Source: Glandiceps talaboti (lineage: Eukaryota > Hemichordata > Enteropneusta > Spengelidae). From it: a stretch of 62,000 nucleotides of DNA. The stretch spans positions 19,616,225-19,678,224 of the forward strand of contig NC_135557.1 in the NCBI RefSeq assembly GCF_964340395.1. The letters are read 5' to 3'. The notes beneath the pieces were generated by a model that saw only the letters and a program-made list of their open reading frames with translations, was not told where the DNA came from and ran no database searches. The first letter of the stretch is position 1; every line of letters starts with the position of its first letter. The position numbers and the translations under genes are program-made. Positions 1 to 27,682 of the stretch are shown here, in pieces.

Positions 1-1746
1 TACGATAAAAGTACAATTCTGTTTATTAAAATTTACGATTTAAAAGTTGTTTTCGAAATTTGAACTGAAAAAGGTCAGTTGCGGTCAGTTACCCGAATAC
101 GTTTACGATTACGTTTTTGAATGTGTTTTTCAATTCGTTTTTGCAGACAACTTCAGCATCGTCCTTACACATTGGCCTTGATGGGAGAATGACAGAATCG
201 AGTTCCGACTTACGGAAAATGTACTTTGTCTGCAAGCAGAGCTATAGCTACTGTCCAACTAGATCATAGACATGATATTTTAATACGGTTTAAAGAAATC
301 TCTTACAGTAATGGAGTTAATGATTACGTACCTTGAATTCTTTATACTGTGTAAGAATAGGAATTATTAATTCGTAATGGTCTGTCGCTGCAGTGTGTTT
401 GTTTGTATTTTACCACTCAGCCATGGCCATGACTGGCTGGTGAAGGTAGGTCGGCTCAGCTAGCTTTGAAGGCCGTGTCATAGTTCAGTTACGTATACTA
501 TCAGGTGACTTGTGTCATGTGACGTTTCATCGTAATCCCCGTGATAAGTTACACCACAGGGATCAGGACGAATTAAAAATAAAATCACGAATTCATGTTA
601 TTTTCCTAATTTTCTCTATATTTAAAATAAATCTATTAATATTACCATCATATCAATCGTTTCTTTGGACTGTTCCCCCCCCCCCCTATTTCCTACCACG
701 GCCGTTATTACTGTCTTATCAGAGTTTACCAACTTCACGGCTATTCGTAGTGCTACAAATGACTTTAGATGAAAATTTGACCTCGTAGAACGTAATGGCA
801 TCGCAATTTATTTAAAAACTTCTGGTCAATTTTATAATTTGCCCTATAATACCAGACTATCATGACATGGTAAAATATAACTGCACTAAACCGTGGTGGT
901 TTCGCTCTGTCACTGTCGGTCCTTTGGAAACCCCGTAAGAAAATAAAAAGTTAAACGAAAAATGTTGAGTCACACAAAATAGAATATAAAAAAAGAATTT
1001 ATCACCTCTTCATTAACTTGTAATGAGACTAATAATTAAGGAGTGTACATGCATTAATTGTATTGCAATTCTATAGTGTCATCTTAGTCTCTCAGTAATC
1101 ATACTTCGTCTAAGTTTACTGATAAATCAAATACATTTAGTAAACTTTTGAAAAGCTAACAGTCGTCAATGTGGTAAATACCTCAACAGATTTATTAGAG
1201 TGTCTTGCAGGCGACAAAAATTATAATTTGTTTTTGTTTGTTTGTTTGTTTGTTTGTTTGTTTGTTTTTAAAACGTGTTTGTTTTATATGTCTTTTCCGT
1301 CCTCAAAGTTTGCCTAATCATGACGGATTCTTTGCATTAGCAGTTCAAGTGCAACTTTCCCGACTTGGTGAGCCAGCAAGTTGGGTGTCATAAAAATTGT
1401 TTGCATCTCTAAAGCTATTTGCAATGTCACTGATAATGGGTCCATAAAACTGATAACAACTGATATGACATTAGGGGCTTCACACTTAGATATTGAGCTT
1501 AGCTTTGCCAGATGTGTTATGTAATAGTGCTTTATCACATTTGTAAATATTGCCAACAAACATTATTCAGTGATAAGAAAGATAAGAAACCCCACTTCCT
1601 TAGCTAATGGCTTGATTCTGTAATGGTATACGCTTGAAGATTGCCTCCCAACCCTTTTTTTATTTGGAAATAAGTATAGTAGTATATACTTTAATATTTC
1701 ATCCCTTTTTTATCTGTGTTATGGATATTTTGATGATATATGATAA

Positions 1747-1747
1747 T

Positions 1748-1833
<86 letters not shown>
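1747..1833. repeat. (GAC/GAT)n trinucleotide microsatellite
   Basis: About 29 tandem GAY units, first GAC then GAT. The poly-Asp frame (+) and poly-Ser frame (-) through it are by-products of the repeat, with no coding support around them. Confidence 0.9.
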
Positions 1834-1834
<1 letters not shown>

Positions 1835-2761
1835 CCAAAGTATAGTCTGAAATTCAAACACGATCGCTCCTTGTACAGTGTGTAAGTGAAGGTTCTAGGC
1901 ACTAACCAGGACCGGTTAAGTTGTCTCCATAGCATTCAATACTGTCACCAGTACAAAGAAGTTTCACATATAACAACGTACACTGTGTTGTTCGTATTCA
2001 TGTGGGCTGACAGACCTACCCATTCATAATGACGTGAAGCACAGTCTCGCCATCAACATGTTTGAGTTCATTTTCACAGGAAAAAATAACGATTTATAAA
2101 CTTGGATATGTACAGTCCTGAGTTCTTCTCATTCAGACTTAAATATCTCTGTGTTAAGGTGAGTTCTAAGTTACAATGTATAATAATACTAACTTTGAAG
2201 AGTTTAAAATTTGCTGTTTGGCACAAAACTAAAAGTGTTGTTGCAGCTAGGCTGTTGACCCAAATAGCATTTGTTTTCATATGTGCATTCTACTGTTTAT
2301 ATTCCACTCCATCTTACCCCGGGCCCGCCAAAAATAATATTCACAAACATCTTACGATACGTGGTTATTAATACTAGCAGAAGGCGGTCGTTTGAAAGAC
2401 GTCTAATATGTTGTAGTACCATCGAGACTTGAATGCAGAATGTAGGGCAAACAGTACTAGAAACTACTAACTGAACATAACATGAGAGAGTAAGGGGTCA
2501 ATGTCATACAATACACCATTACCTAAATATTCTTATATACTACGAACTAAGGTTCTAACAGCACTCACAAAGGAAGTGACAGAAAAATTGACATTTTAGC
2601 GAAGATTGGTAGACGCCATGTTGTTTACTAGCAACAGGTTGTCAATGACACCGGCCGGGAATTTGAGTCATACATTGTATGCATCTCATTGAGTTTCAAG
2701 GATTGTATGGGCTATCTTTTAAGCCAACAAAGCGTGTACTCTGGCATAGCTATATCTAACA

Positions 2762-3000
2762 GTACAGTACAATAATTATAGTTACTTTGGAACGATAAAT
2801 TGGTAATGAATGCTACGTTTCGATCCGTCTACTACGTCGGACCTTGATCACACAATGACTTAGTTTAATATTGAGCGTTGATGTGTCTCTCTCCGACATA
2901 ACGTACTAAATACTTGTGTGATCAAGGTCCCAAGTAGACGGATCGAAACGTCGCCTTTGTTTCCAATTTATCGTTCCAAAGTAACTATATTGTACTGTCC
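2762..3000. mobile_element. Foldback (MITE-like) element with long inverted arms
   Basis: The left arm, beginning near AGTACAGTACAATAATTATA, and the right arm, ending near TATATTGTACTGTCC, are imperfect reverse complements for about 85 bases each. Both include GTTACTTTGGAACGATAAA and GTTTCGATCCGTCTAC (or their complements). The short unpaired centre has no coding capacity. This is the usual form of a non-autonomous DNA transposon; the family is not identified. Confidence 0.75.
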
Positions 3001-3475
3001 TATTGATTCATGGAACCATGAACAATATATTCTCCATTATATCTATCAGTTTTTCGTGCAAAGTTTAAATGAAATTATTTAATACATATAACAGCAGGTT
3101 GCAGGAGGTGAGGCAACTAATACGAGTAATGCTGTGGACTAATTTACCAGAATTTAAGCTATGTATAGGCTAGGCAGGCAAGGATCTGTCATGATTTATA
3201 GATCCATGATATGTGTGTATCAGTTGTCTTAAATGGAATGGAGACGAGAAAATAAATGTGCCCAAAGTGATATTGTTTGACAATGCACCATATTTTATTC
3301 ATAAAAATCTGTCGTTTTTATTACTCTTTTTGTGCACCAGCAGGTGCTTGGACATGTAACACAACTGGTGGCCGAAAATGGCATGACTCTACGATCTGTA
3401 ATTAGAGCATGAGGCAAAATCAATGTTGGTGTAAAAAATGAGCAGGGTCAGAAGTTATTATATATTGTAGTAAAA

Positions 3476-3740
3476 AAATTATCATGGCTTCCTACTTGAA
3501 AAATCAATGTGAAACAACACAGACCAAGTCTGTGCTGGTAACTCAATACATTGCAAACAGCTAAAAAAATGTGTAAAACATACAAAAACAAATGTTTGAC
3601 ACCGCACCATCAATCTTGTGCAATTTATTAAGTTACAAACAAGAACTTGACATGTGTTGTTTCAGGAAGCCATTATGATAAAATTGTTGTTTAACTTAAA
3701 CATCCAAAGTATATACCAAATCCTCATACATATGGTCACT
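3476..3740. mobile_element. Foldback MITE of the AGTGG/TTAA family (5'-truncated copy)
   Basis: The right end reads CATATGGTCACT followed by TTAA. The inner arms TCATGGCTTCCTACTTGAAA and the matching GGAAGCCATTATGA are inverted. The outer left arm is missing. Other members lie at 6067-6394, 8304-8530, 10678-10920 and 43555-43900. Confidence 0.65.
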
Positions 3741-4038
3741 TTAATCGCTTGATATTTAGGAGTTTATTAATGTCTAATATTCTGTTTTTTTACAGCTACA
3801 TATATATAATTGACTTGAGCAATGGTTGAAATGGCTGAAGATAAAGAAATGATGTAATGCGTGTCTTCCATGAAAAAATATGAAATATGTTTGTGGTGCA
3901 TTGCTACATAGATGAGACATTCATTGGTATGCATATGTCGGACTCATTATCGGGTTGCTAAACAGATGCTGGATAAAAGGGACAGTACTAGTGTTATGGT
4001 AGCACATTCTCAAGTCTAGAGATCGAGTACCTGCTAAA

Positions 4039-5172
4039 ATGGCAACCAAACAGAGTAAGTTCATTAATATCTCTGTCCGCTCCTCAACAAATGCAAGTAT
4101 ATTAGTAGTGCATATTCCAAATGGTTAGACTAACAGACAAATTGACAGACAGGTGGACAGACAGACAAACCGACAGACAGATAGGTGGACACATTGGACA
4201 GACAGACAGAGTATGGAGTGATATGGACAGTCAGAGCCCTACACTAGGTATCTAACAAAAGGGAAATTATTTATCATAAACAGTTTGAATTAATTGATAT
4301 CGATTATATTTTACAAATAGTACTTGTCTGCTAATTGACCTTTGAACTTTCCTTTTGTTATTCCAGGATCACCCAGAAAAGGCACCATCCGTAAATTCCC
4401 AGGAGAAGGAACACGGGAAAGAAAACTTAAACACCCTAGGGGACTATTCCATAGGAATAATGGAGACTTTGCTTTGTGTGATAGTGGAAATTACAGGGTT
4501 CTAGTTTTGGACTGTGAATTGAACTGCAAGAGTGTAATTCAGTTCAATTCATTTGATAATCAGTTCTGTCCTATTGATGTTGTTGTGTTCAATAACGGTC
4601 ATTTCTATATCACTGATTGCAATAACTACAATGTAGTGATTTGTACTGAGAAATGTAAAATTATCAAAGTTCTACAATTTACATATCAGGGTAAACATAT
4701 CTGTCCTGATACCATATGTTTGTCAATGGGAGACATCTATATTACAGATTGGGATGAGGGGTGTGTACATTGTATAGATGGTAAATCCAAGAAACTGATT
4801 AGGTCATGTAAACTAGGTGGTGTTGGTGATCTCTATTCTATCTGTGTAAATACAAATGGGCACATTATGGTATCAGATTACAACCAGCATTGCATCCATA
4901 TATTGGATAAAGATCTCAACAAACTCACAACACAGACCCACCAACTCTTGAAGAAACCTAGAGGACTGTGTCTGGATCAGTTTGATAATTTGTACGTGTG
5001 TGAAGGAAGGTGGGGTGATGAAGGTAGACTACTGCATTTCACTTCACAGGGTGAATTTGTGTCACAAATAGCCGACAGTGAAGTGTATGACCCTGACAGC
5101 ATTGTTGTCACAGATGACATCATTGCATGGACAGAGAGAAGGGGTCACTGTGTAAAGATACTGTACCGTTAA
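4039..5172 (+). CDS. NHL-repeat six-bladed propeller protein (two exons)
   Basis: Exons 4039-4054 and 4367-5172 join in phase (16 + 806 nt) to give 273 aa. The first exon reads MATKQ plus one base, then GTAAGT; the second follows a TTATTCCAG acceptor. The second exon alone also opens at an ATG at 4342, but that lies in the acceptor tract, so the spliced start is preferred. The protein is almost entirely NHL-type blades: about six segments with the pattern P-x-x-(I/L)-x-x-x-x-x-G-x-(I/L/F)-x-(V/I)-(T/S/C)-D, for example around HPRGLFHRNNGDFALCDSGN, GHFYITDCNNYN, GDIYITDWDEG and GHIMVSDYNQH. No RING, B-box, coiled coil or signal peptide is present, so it resembles only the C-terminal propeller of TRIM2/3/32/71-type proteins. 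Such propellers bind protein or RNA; the ligand here is unknown. Confidence 0.8.
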
Positions 5173-7296
5173 ATTTTGAGCCAGAATATATTCAAGTTTT
5201 CTCACATAATTTTATAATGTGGAGATGTACATATTTCTGCAGACATATCATTATCATGCTTGGATAATGTTGTTATTTCATAGTAAAAATGTAGCAAACA
5301 GTTTCCAAATGCATTTTGGACATTATCAGTACTTGAGTTCTTGTGTAAAACTGATCAGTTAGTAAATATATGACCAATGTAATTAAAATCTGATGTAAGA
5401 ATATGGCTTGTTTGCTTCTTTTAACCTCTATTTTCTCCAATAATTCTCGGAATCATTTTTTTAAAAATGTGTTATTCCAGTAGTGAGGGCCCCTTCGCAT
5501 GTCTAGGAGTAAAGAATTCTGCACGTTTCTATAGCTGTACATGTATGCATTTCAAAAACCATCCAGTCCATGTATGCCATCATGGAACCTTATGGATGAC
5601 AGTTTACTATGTGTAGCATTTACCAAACAAGTGTGTTGATGGTATATGATGCCCAGGAAACATTTTGATGTTGACATATGATGTACCAGTTTCTCATCAT
5701 TTTTGTTGGTACATATAGGAATGCTATCCTCGTCATTCAAAAGCTTTACTCCATTCCAATTAACATGCAGTACAAGTAGTATTCGTTAACGAGATAAAAT
5801 CTGGTAGTTAAAAACCAGTTTGTCTTTTTTTATTTACTATAAAGAACAAAGCAGAAATACCATTTTTTGAGGAAAAAGCTGTACAAGCAGAGAGACTGAT
5901 GGTGATAAACAAATATTTGAATAAAATGACCATAAATAATGTAGGCAGATTCAACCATGTTTATTGGCATTACTCTCCAACACTGTACATCAGTCAATGT
6001 TGTTGAACCAAATGATTTTCATCTGTTCTAGCAATCAATATGGAGAACATACCAAAAAGATGTTAACATGGTCATATGGATGAGAATTTGATATTTATTT
6101 TGGATTTCTAATTTGTTTATCATGGCTTCCTACTTGAAAAATCAATATGAAACAACATATACCAAGTCTGCGCTTGTAATAATTCAATTCACTGCAAAAA
6201 GCTATAAAAAAGTGTAAAAAGTTTGTCATTGTACATACAATTACAAACATTTGACACATTTATTAATCATTTGCAATTTATAGCATATGTTGATTCACAT
6301 TTACTTTTCAAGTAGGAAGCCATTATAAAATTGCTTCATAAATTATACATTAAAAATCCAAAGTAAATACACAAACCTCATCCATATGGCCACTTTACGA
6401 TTGTAGTCATAACAACTTCAGAATAAATTCTTCCAAACTATCAAAAACAATACATGTAACTATGTAATTTGTCATTCTGATATGGATTGTCAACCAAGAC
6501 AAATCATACCGCTAACTAGTGGTCAGCTGTTAACTAAGTAATTTGTCATTCTGATGAGGATCAGCAATCAAGACTGATCGAAAGCTAAATGCAACAAAAC
6601 TTTGAACTGTTTGTGCATTATAACCTTTGTAAATTAATTTATAGCTCACTGTCAGAACTTTAAACAATGTTTTTTTTTCATCTGCTGATATAAAGAATTA
6701 CAATGTAACTGTTACCATAGCTACCTGATCATCACTTTGTTTTTATGTTCTTTCGACAACCTAAGAAGGACACAAACTAAAATTATATATATAGGTGACA
6801 TGTTTAAAATCTATCAATGGACTTAGTTGTAGTGAGACTCACTAATGGGTAGTGACTTTGATGATAGCATGTATAAACAGCTATGGAATGTTTTAAATTT
6901 GCAGACTTCCATGATATTCCAGTGTACAATTTTGGGGGGCTTCCAGAATTTACACTGTCTTGATTACACCGTGATCATACATGTATATGCATGACCAATG
7001 CATGGCACCAATTTTGGTATATCGTATACTCAAAAGTGTGTGGAATGTGCATAATGCATCCACTGCTTTGTAACTATCTTTGAGAAATATTGTGTATTAT
7101 GTGACGTTTAATGCAGGCATGTTTTAAGAGACTGAAGATTCAGAAACCAGAAAAAAAACATTTATACAGGTGCAGTCCTGATGTGTGATAGTTGGACTGA
7201 TTTTTAATAGTCTCAGTTGGCAGAATTGGTGGTCCAACAAAAAATAAGTCACCCGATGGACTGATATTAATTTTGCATGTTGCTTTCAATATGTAT
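5173..7296. other. Intergenic, NHL gene to PSMD9
   Basis: Converging 3' flanks of the NHL gene (+) and PSMD9 (-). It contains a foldback MITE (6067-6394). No gene is supported; the 5552-5740 minus frame has no recognisable feature. Confidence 0.6.
6067..6394. mobile_element. Foldback MITE, AGTGG/TTAA family
   Basis: The left end follows TTAA and reads CATGGTCATATGGATGAGAA; the right end reads CTCATCCATATGGCCACT then TTAC. Arms of about 120 bases fold on each other, including TCATGGCTTCCTACTTGAAA and its complement. No coding capacity. Confidence 0.75.
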
Positions 7297-7743
7297 TCAC
7301 TTTCTCATGTTGAACGGAACAATATTACATCTGCAATAAACAGAAAAAAAAAACAATAAAGAAATGAAATATAACTACTAGTGAATAATTAATAATAAGT
7401 ACAACACACAACAAATAAAACAAAGAAATAGGTCGTAGATTAATAATTTTCAATTATGTTTAAGTACTGTGTCACAACTGGTGCAGTTTTACTACCAGCA
7501 CAAACATGCTAGCAAGGCAACATAAATAGATGAATCTACAACTTCCAATTACTAAATTGTTCTTACCCAAGAAGTCCTCTTCCTGACCATGTCTGTGGTG
7601 TTATTCCTAAATGTACCAGCTCTCCATTCCTAATAACAAGAACACTGAGAGGGCGCTGTTCGGAGTAAAATACAGAAATATTTCAAATATAGGACCATAT
7701 TATTCCTGAGTTCTCGTGTTCAAAATCACTTATTTCATATTAA

Positions 7744-7829
<86 letters not shown>

Positions 7830-8487
7830 CCTCCCTCCCTCCCTCCCTCCCCCTCCCCCCTCCATGATTAAATCCCTGGTTCTCAGCTTCCAACAAAATA
7901 TCAGTTATTTTTCATAAAATGTTCTGGTGTTTCAATTTACTCAAGTCTTTCTGAAAAAAAAGTATCCTTATAACACTTGAAAATTTTTTTTTTTTGCTCA
8001 ATTTACTTTATTACATAAAATATTTTTTACCAAATAAAACTTACCCCTTGTCCATGTTTCACAACTTCAGCAATATTCAATAGTGTCTGGAAGTTATCTG
8101 TTGTGACGGAACCAAATTTTACAACAGTATCTCCAACTAATAGCCCCTGCAAATTTTATCAAATGAAATTACATTTTGCATTAGCTCAGCAGTACTCAAT
8201 TCTATGTTTTCCATGACCCAAAAGATAAAATATTTCTCAAACTAAGTAACTAAAACAGGATAAACACAGATGACAAGGATACAATTGAATGAAAAAAACT
8301 TGAAGTGGCCGTATGGATGAGGATTGGGTATATATTTTGGATTTTGGATTTATAAAACAATTTTATCATGGCATCCTACTTGAAAAATCAATGTAAAACA
8401 TATGCCAAGTCATTGGTTTTTAATTCAATAATTTGTGCAAAAGACTGATAACTAAGTAAAATTTTTATTATTGTACATACAATAACA

Positions 8488-8534
<47 letters not shown>

Positions 8535-11245
8535 CATGTTTTACCTTTTTGCAATGTATTGAGTTACTTGTGTAGCAACTATTTGTGTGTTACATATGTG
8601 CATGTTACATATAGTCTTCTGGTAAATGCTGCTAAATTGAGGTTTGAAACATTTTCACCCAATTCAAAAAACTTTTACAAAAGCACTGGATGCTTGCCCA
8701 CGTGAGGGCGCTAACCCAAGTGAATACGGTAATTTAAACGTGTGCCACCGTGATTGGACAATTCTAAAGACACCAAACACTAACCCCTGAAGCTGCAGGT
8801 GACCCTGGAGTAACTGTTTCAATTTTTGCAAACGGCCTTGGTAGTGCACTGTCAGTTTCCATTGGCTGTTCACTAGGTTTATGATTGCTGGTTTTTTCTT
8901 GAGAGTGTAGTAAATGAAGACCTTGCTCAATATCTTTCATGATGTCTTTGTGGTCATTCTGTAAACCTTCGTGTACAACAAATTGTTGTCAAAATATGAT
9001 TAACGAATTAATAGTATAAATAAATAAATACATACATAATAATTAAACAAACAATTAAGTAAACAAACAAATACATATAGACAAATATTCATATCTTGAA
9101 ATTTTGAAATTTCTATCAAATAAACCATTGAATGTCATATTATCACGAGTATGTATAACTTGGACTTTGGGCCAATCAAAATACTTTTAATCACAAGATT
9201 ACAATCTTTTTTTCACACTGGACATTACATGTAAACTGCCAAAAGATTTGTTCGTGATTCTTCACTTAGCAGTAGGCTAGTTGGAAGACAGGTTCCACGA
9301 TCATTTTGTTCAAACACTTTTTGAGAGTGCGCCCTCTATTCAGACTACTGCGTTACCTTTGTTTGCCAATATCTATCACCACAGTGAAGCATCTGTGACA
9401 TTATACATACCATGTAGCATGTATATAGAAATGGTATTTAGAAAGACATGTGTCATTTGAAATAATCATGTCACATTCTAGGAAGAAAAAATCTTCCTAA
9501 TGTTAACTAACTCTATTCTGAGACAGTGCCTTGATTGACCTCTCACAAGCAGGCTGGAATCCAGTCGTGTGGATCTTGTTTTCACTTTTCCCAACCACAT
9601 GTAATTTTTACTACCGACCTATTGCTTTAATGAAGGTGTGACCAAAAAACAGGCACAAATTCTTGTCGGCTTTTTATTCCTTTCCACTGTGAGATGTCGA
9701 TAGCATCATCAGATTACAGCTACAATGGTGTAGACTTGGTGTTTCACTCATGGGACATTACAGCTAAAATGATGTAGGCTTGGTGTTTCACTCATGGGAC
9801 ATTACAGCTGAAATGATGTAGGCTTGGTGTTTCACTCATTGGACATTACAGCTAAAATGATGTAAACTTGGTGTTTCGCTCATGGGACATTACAACTAAA
9901 TTGATGTAGGCTTGGTGTTTCACTCATGGGACATTACAGCTAGAATGATGTAGGCTTGGTGTTTCACTCATGGGACATTACAGCTAAAATGATGTAGGCT
10001 TGGTGTTTCACTCATGGGACATTACAGCTAGAATGATGTAGCTTGGTGTTTCACTCATTGGACATTAGAGTAAAACAAACTCAGAGGGTTGAGCCATATG
10101 ATGTAAACATAATTACCATATTAAATATTGCTGCAGGAAATTATAACCAGGTTTGACTATACAAGCTAAATGTCGCGTGGTAGGGATAAAATGGAAGCAT
10201 AATCTCCACAAGACTGGGTTCTGCAGGGCTTGAAATTAATAGCAGTCCCACACACTACCAATTATTGTCATGGGGACCATAATTTGCAGCTAGTAGCCCA
10301 CTCAGGCTACCACTGATTATGCATGGTTTCAAGGATGGAAGATTTACGGACATTATTTTGATAACACACATACATGTATTTAATTTCCAATAGAGGAATT
10401 CTGTTTTCAGTTCAGGAATATGAGACTATTGGTCACCATCCTTGGGCTACAACTTTCTGAAATTGGTACTGGTAGCCCACTGGAACTACCAAGGAAAAAA
10501 GTTAATTTCAAGCACTGTTTTAGGCCAAGCATTGATGATAAAAACTTACAAATAATTTGATTCCTGGCTGTCCTGACTGTATAAATATCAATATCATTCC
10601 TTGGATAGCCATCGTTGTCAACCAGTGGACCGTTCATACCAACACCTTTTTGCTAGAAATAAACATCAACATTTTAAAGTGGTCATATGGATGAGGATTG
10701 GGGGGGGGGGGGGATTTAAGTATTTTAATTCATAAAACAAGTTTCTCATGGCTTAATGTTAAACAACATATGGAAGGTCCTTGTTTGTGACTCAAAATGT
10801 AAAAGACTGATAAATGTGTAAAATCTTTGGTATTGTACGTACAATATTGAATACAAACTTTTTACATTTTTTTTTTCATTTTTTTTTCAGCTTTTTGCAA
10901 TTTATCGAATACAAGTTTTAACTATGGAAAGTTGATATTTCATATAATATGAATATATTTCATGAATATATGACTACATTATTAGTTTGTGTGGTAAGGA
11001 TTGTCTTTTCTTATCGAGGTTGGGATGGAGGATTTACCTTACGTGTAACAATAAGAACATGAAAACTATATATGAATAGTAACGCTTGATTGAGATGTGG
11101 ATAGTTTGTGAGTGGCCATGCATTAAACTTGTCAAAATGACAGAATTGTCCAAAACTATGTTGCGTATGTTCATTATGGATGATGTTCTTGTTGTTGCTC
11201 GTAAGGGAAAGACTCCATCCCAACCTTCACGAAAAGGAATAACGT

Positions 11246-11305
<60 letters not shown>

Positions 11306-11525
11306 CTGTGATGATGAACATGCAGTTTTCAGGAATGATAACTCTAGGAATGTATACAACGTCTAGTTTGTGAGTGGTTATGTATCAAACTCGTCAAAAT
11401 GAAAGAACAGTGTAAACCCATATTCTTACCGAGTCGAGAACTTCGTAAAATTCTTTAATTTCTTTTTCCATGGCATCTTTCCTCTCAATGAGTTGTTTTA
11501 CGCTGTCTTTACTGGACGCAGACAT
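7297..11525 (-). CDS. PSMD9: 26S proteasome non-ATPase regulatory subunit 9 (assembly chaperone)
   Basis: Six exons on the minus strand: 11525-11430, 10652-10550, 8966-8785, 8146-8045, 7655-7567, 7330-7297. They sum to 606 nt (201 aa) with every junction in phase and GT-AG ends. Human PSMD9 is 223 aa. The N-terminal helical part ([20 protein letters not shown]) leads into the family signature [20 protein letters not shown] and [19 protein letters not shown] (residues about 34-72). A PDZ-like domain follows, with [20 protein letters not shown] and [15 protein letters not shown]. The end, GRGLLGCNIVPF, matches the family C-terminus. The family (Nas2/p27) is known to bind Rpt subunits and guide assembly of the proteasome base. 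The start MSASSKDS was chosen by family length; an in-frame MNFK start lies four codons upstream. The gene is divergent from DCAF8. Introns hold a CT microsatellite, a poly-T tract, the 44-bp minisatellite and two foldback elements. Confidence 0.95.
7747..7862. repeat. (CT)n microsatellite grading into CCCT-rich tract
   Basis: About 40 CT units followed by CTCC/CCTC repeats, inside PSMD9 intron 4, about 90 bases downstream (in plus-strand terms) of exon 5. Confidence 0.9.
8304..8530. mobile_element. AGTGG-family foldback element, one arm, with poly-T
   Basis: Begins AGTGGCCGTATGGATGAGGA and continues with TCATGGCATCCTACTTGAAA as in the other members. The right arm is not recovered: the copy runs into a poly-T tract (about 8489-8530). 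It lies in PSMD9 intron 3. Confidence 0.55.
9711..10068. repeat. 44-bp minisatellite, array 1 (about 8 units)
   Basis: Units run GACATTACAGCTAAAATGAT, then GTAGGCTTGGTGTTTCACTC, then ATGG, with few substitutions (a small deletion in the last unit). It lies in PSMD9 intron 2. The same unit forms array 2 at 16148-16880 and the termini of the element at 31904-32312. Confidence 0.9.
10224..10516. mobile_element. Short TIR element, CAGGGCTTGAAATTAA ends
   Basis: The left end CAGGGCTTGAAATTAATAG and right end TTAATTTCAAGCACTG are inverted repeats of about 14 bases. The interior repeats phrases such as GTAGCCCACT and CTACCA. The ends resemble hAT-type non-autonomous elements, but I could not find a clear 8-bp target duplication. 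It lies in PSMD9 intron 2, just outside exon 2. Related ends occur at 25205, 26303 and 44333. Confidence 0.55.
10678..10920. mobile_element. AGTGG/TTAA-family foldback element (left part)
   Basis: TTAA then AGTGGTCATATGGATGAGGA and a poly-G run (about 10701-10713), then family-like sequence with TCATGGCTT. A matching right end is not clear. Lies in PSMD9 intron 1, next to exon 2. Confidence 0.5.
11247..11303. repeat. (AAC)n microsatellite
   Basis: About 19 AAC units in PSMD9 intron 1. The poly-Cys and poly-Val frames on the minus strand are repeat artefacts. Confidence 0.9.
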
Positions 11526-12986
11526 CTTGAAATTCATCTCACACAGTGAACTGTGAGGGCGAGCTAGTCCACTAAGCCATATCAAAAGTTATCTCTGTTG
11601 TACGGTTAGGGAATATGTTGGGTTGATTGTGTAATCATTTTGGTACGGAAGGTCAGGCGCGAATAATACAAATATTATTCGTAACGATAATATTAAATTG
11701 AATAATTAGGTTGCGAAACATAATTTTTATATTCACAAGAGCTACTTATGCAAAGTGACTGGAGGACTTTTTTTTATCTACTATGCGAGAACATGGTGAC
11801 AATTACAAGCAATATATTTGAATATTTCAGTTTATCCCTCATCTAATAATGGATTTTAGATTTTTAGAAATATTTGAATTTAAGTGATTTATACATAACT
11901 TTTTGATAGACTTCAATTATCTTTAGATAAGAAAAGGAACATACCCTAATTTATCTTTGAAAAGGAATGCACTGGAATGTCTTTTGAAAATTACGTTATA
12001 CTTTAGGTGCAAATTGTTACTTTTTTGAAATTTATGGTAACTAACTGAAGTATAGATGCAAAAAGACAAATAGCAGCAGGACAAACATAACTGTTCATTA
12101 ATTTTTTTTAAAAGGGCAAACAAAACAAAATGATTGTTTACATACATGAAAGAAAGTCTTAAATTGCCAACACTAAAGACGAATTAATCGCGTCTAGTCT
12201 TAACGAAATAGTTATTTGACCTTTTCATATTTTAGTCTGCCATTTATTCACAGAAAATTAATATGTTTTTGCGAAACCATCAACTAAACTTGAATGGCCA
12301 GCTTGTAATTTATGCAGCATAAACAGACAGGAGAAAGATGCAAAACAGGTAGGTAGAAGGAAAGCATCGCGTATTTATCTTATTATTGGGTGTATTTGAA
12401 TGTCATAGAACTTTATTACAAATCTAAAAATCTGTGTTTGAATATGTGAAGGTAATTACTCAATATGTGCCTGCTTATAAAGAACAATGATGTGTATTTT
12501 GACTAGAGAGTAGAGAAGTGTTTATATGTTATTCAAAATGGCGAAGTCGTGGGAATTTCGCGTACAAATTATGTGAACACAAGAAACTTGGAAAATCAGA
12601 ATAGACAAATATTTTCGTTGCACAGACTATTAGAGATTCATATATAGACTCACCAACTCATGTAGATGTATTTCTGAAAATTTACAAGAAATATTTATTC
12701 GTACGTGAAAGACATTTCATTCCAATGGGTCTCAACTCAATCAGTTCGAAAGGTCATGAACCCGAGCTCCGTGAGTTTATTTGTGGCGCAGATAAAACTT
12801 GCGTGAGCGGAGAGAATTTTCCGGGACTGCAATCATTTCCTCTATTCGTTCTCTCGCTTGCAGTTAGTATGCTAATGCAACAAAACTCTGTCTACCCTTC
12901 AGGTGTACGGTTTGGTTCGTAAGCGGAAGTTGAACGTCGAGCTTGAACAGGAATCACGGCGTCATCAATTTTGACGACTATACAAG
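11526..12986. promoter_or_regulatory. Shared 5' region of divergent PSMD9 and DCAF8
   Basis: About 1.46 kb separates the two start codons, which point away from each other, so both promoters must lie here unless untranslated exons extend further. No TATA box stands out near either start. The reading frames inside lack support. Confidence 0.5.

Positions 12987-27659
<14,673 letters not shown>

Positions 27660-27682
<23 letters not shown>

Larger units (their letters stand above)
1..4038. other. Gene-poor, repeat-bearing left flank
   Basis: I see no supported gene here. Several reading frames of 60-90 codons occur, but none has recognisable domains or a coherent splice structure. The stretch holds a TTTG microsatellite (about 1229-1266), a GAY trinucleotide array (1747-1833), a foldback element (2762-3000) and one member of the AGTGG foldback family (3476-3740), listed separately. 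Confidence 0.6.

Noticed and set aside
1634-1935. Poly-Asp (+) and poly-Ser (-) reading frames
   Set aside because: Both are translations of a GAY trinucleotide array with no coding context.
8664-8930. Minus-strand 88-codon frame over PSMD9 exon 3
   Set aside because: The family sequence lies in a different frame (8966-8785), which fits both splice junctions.
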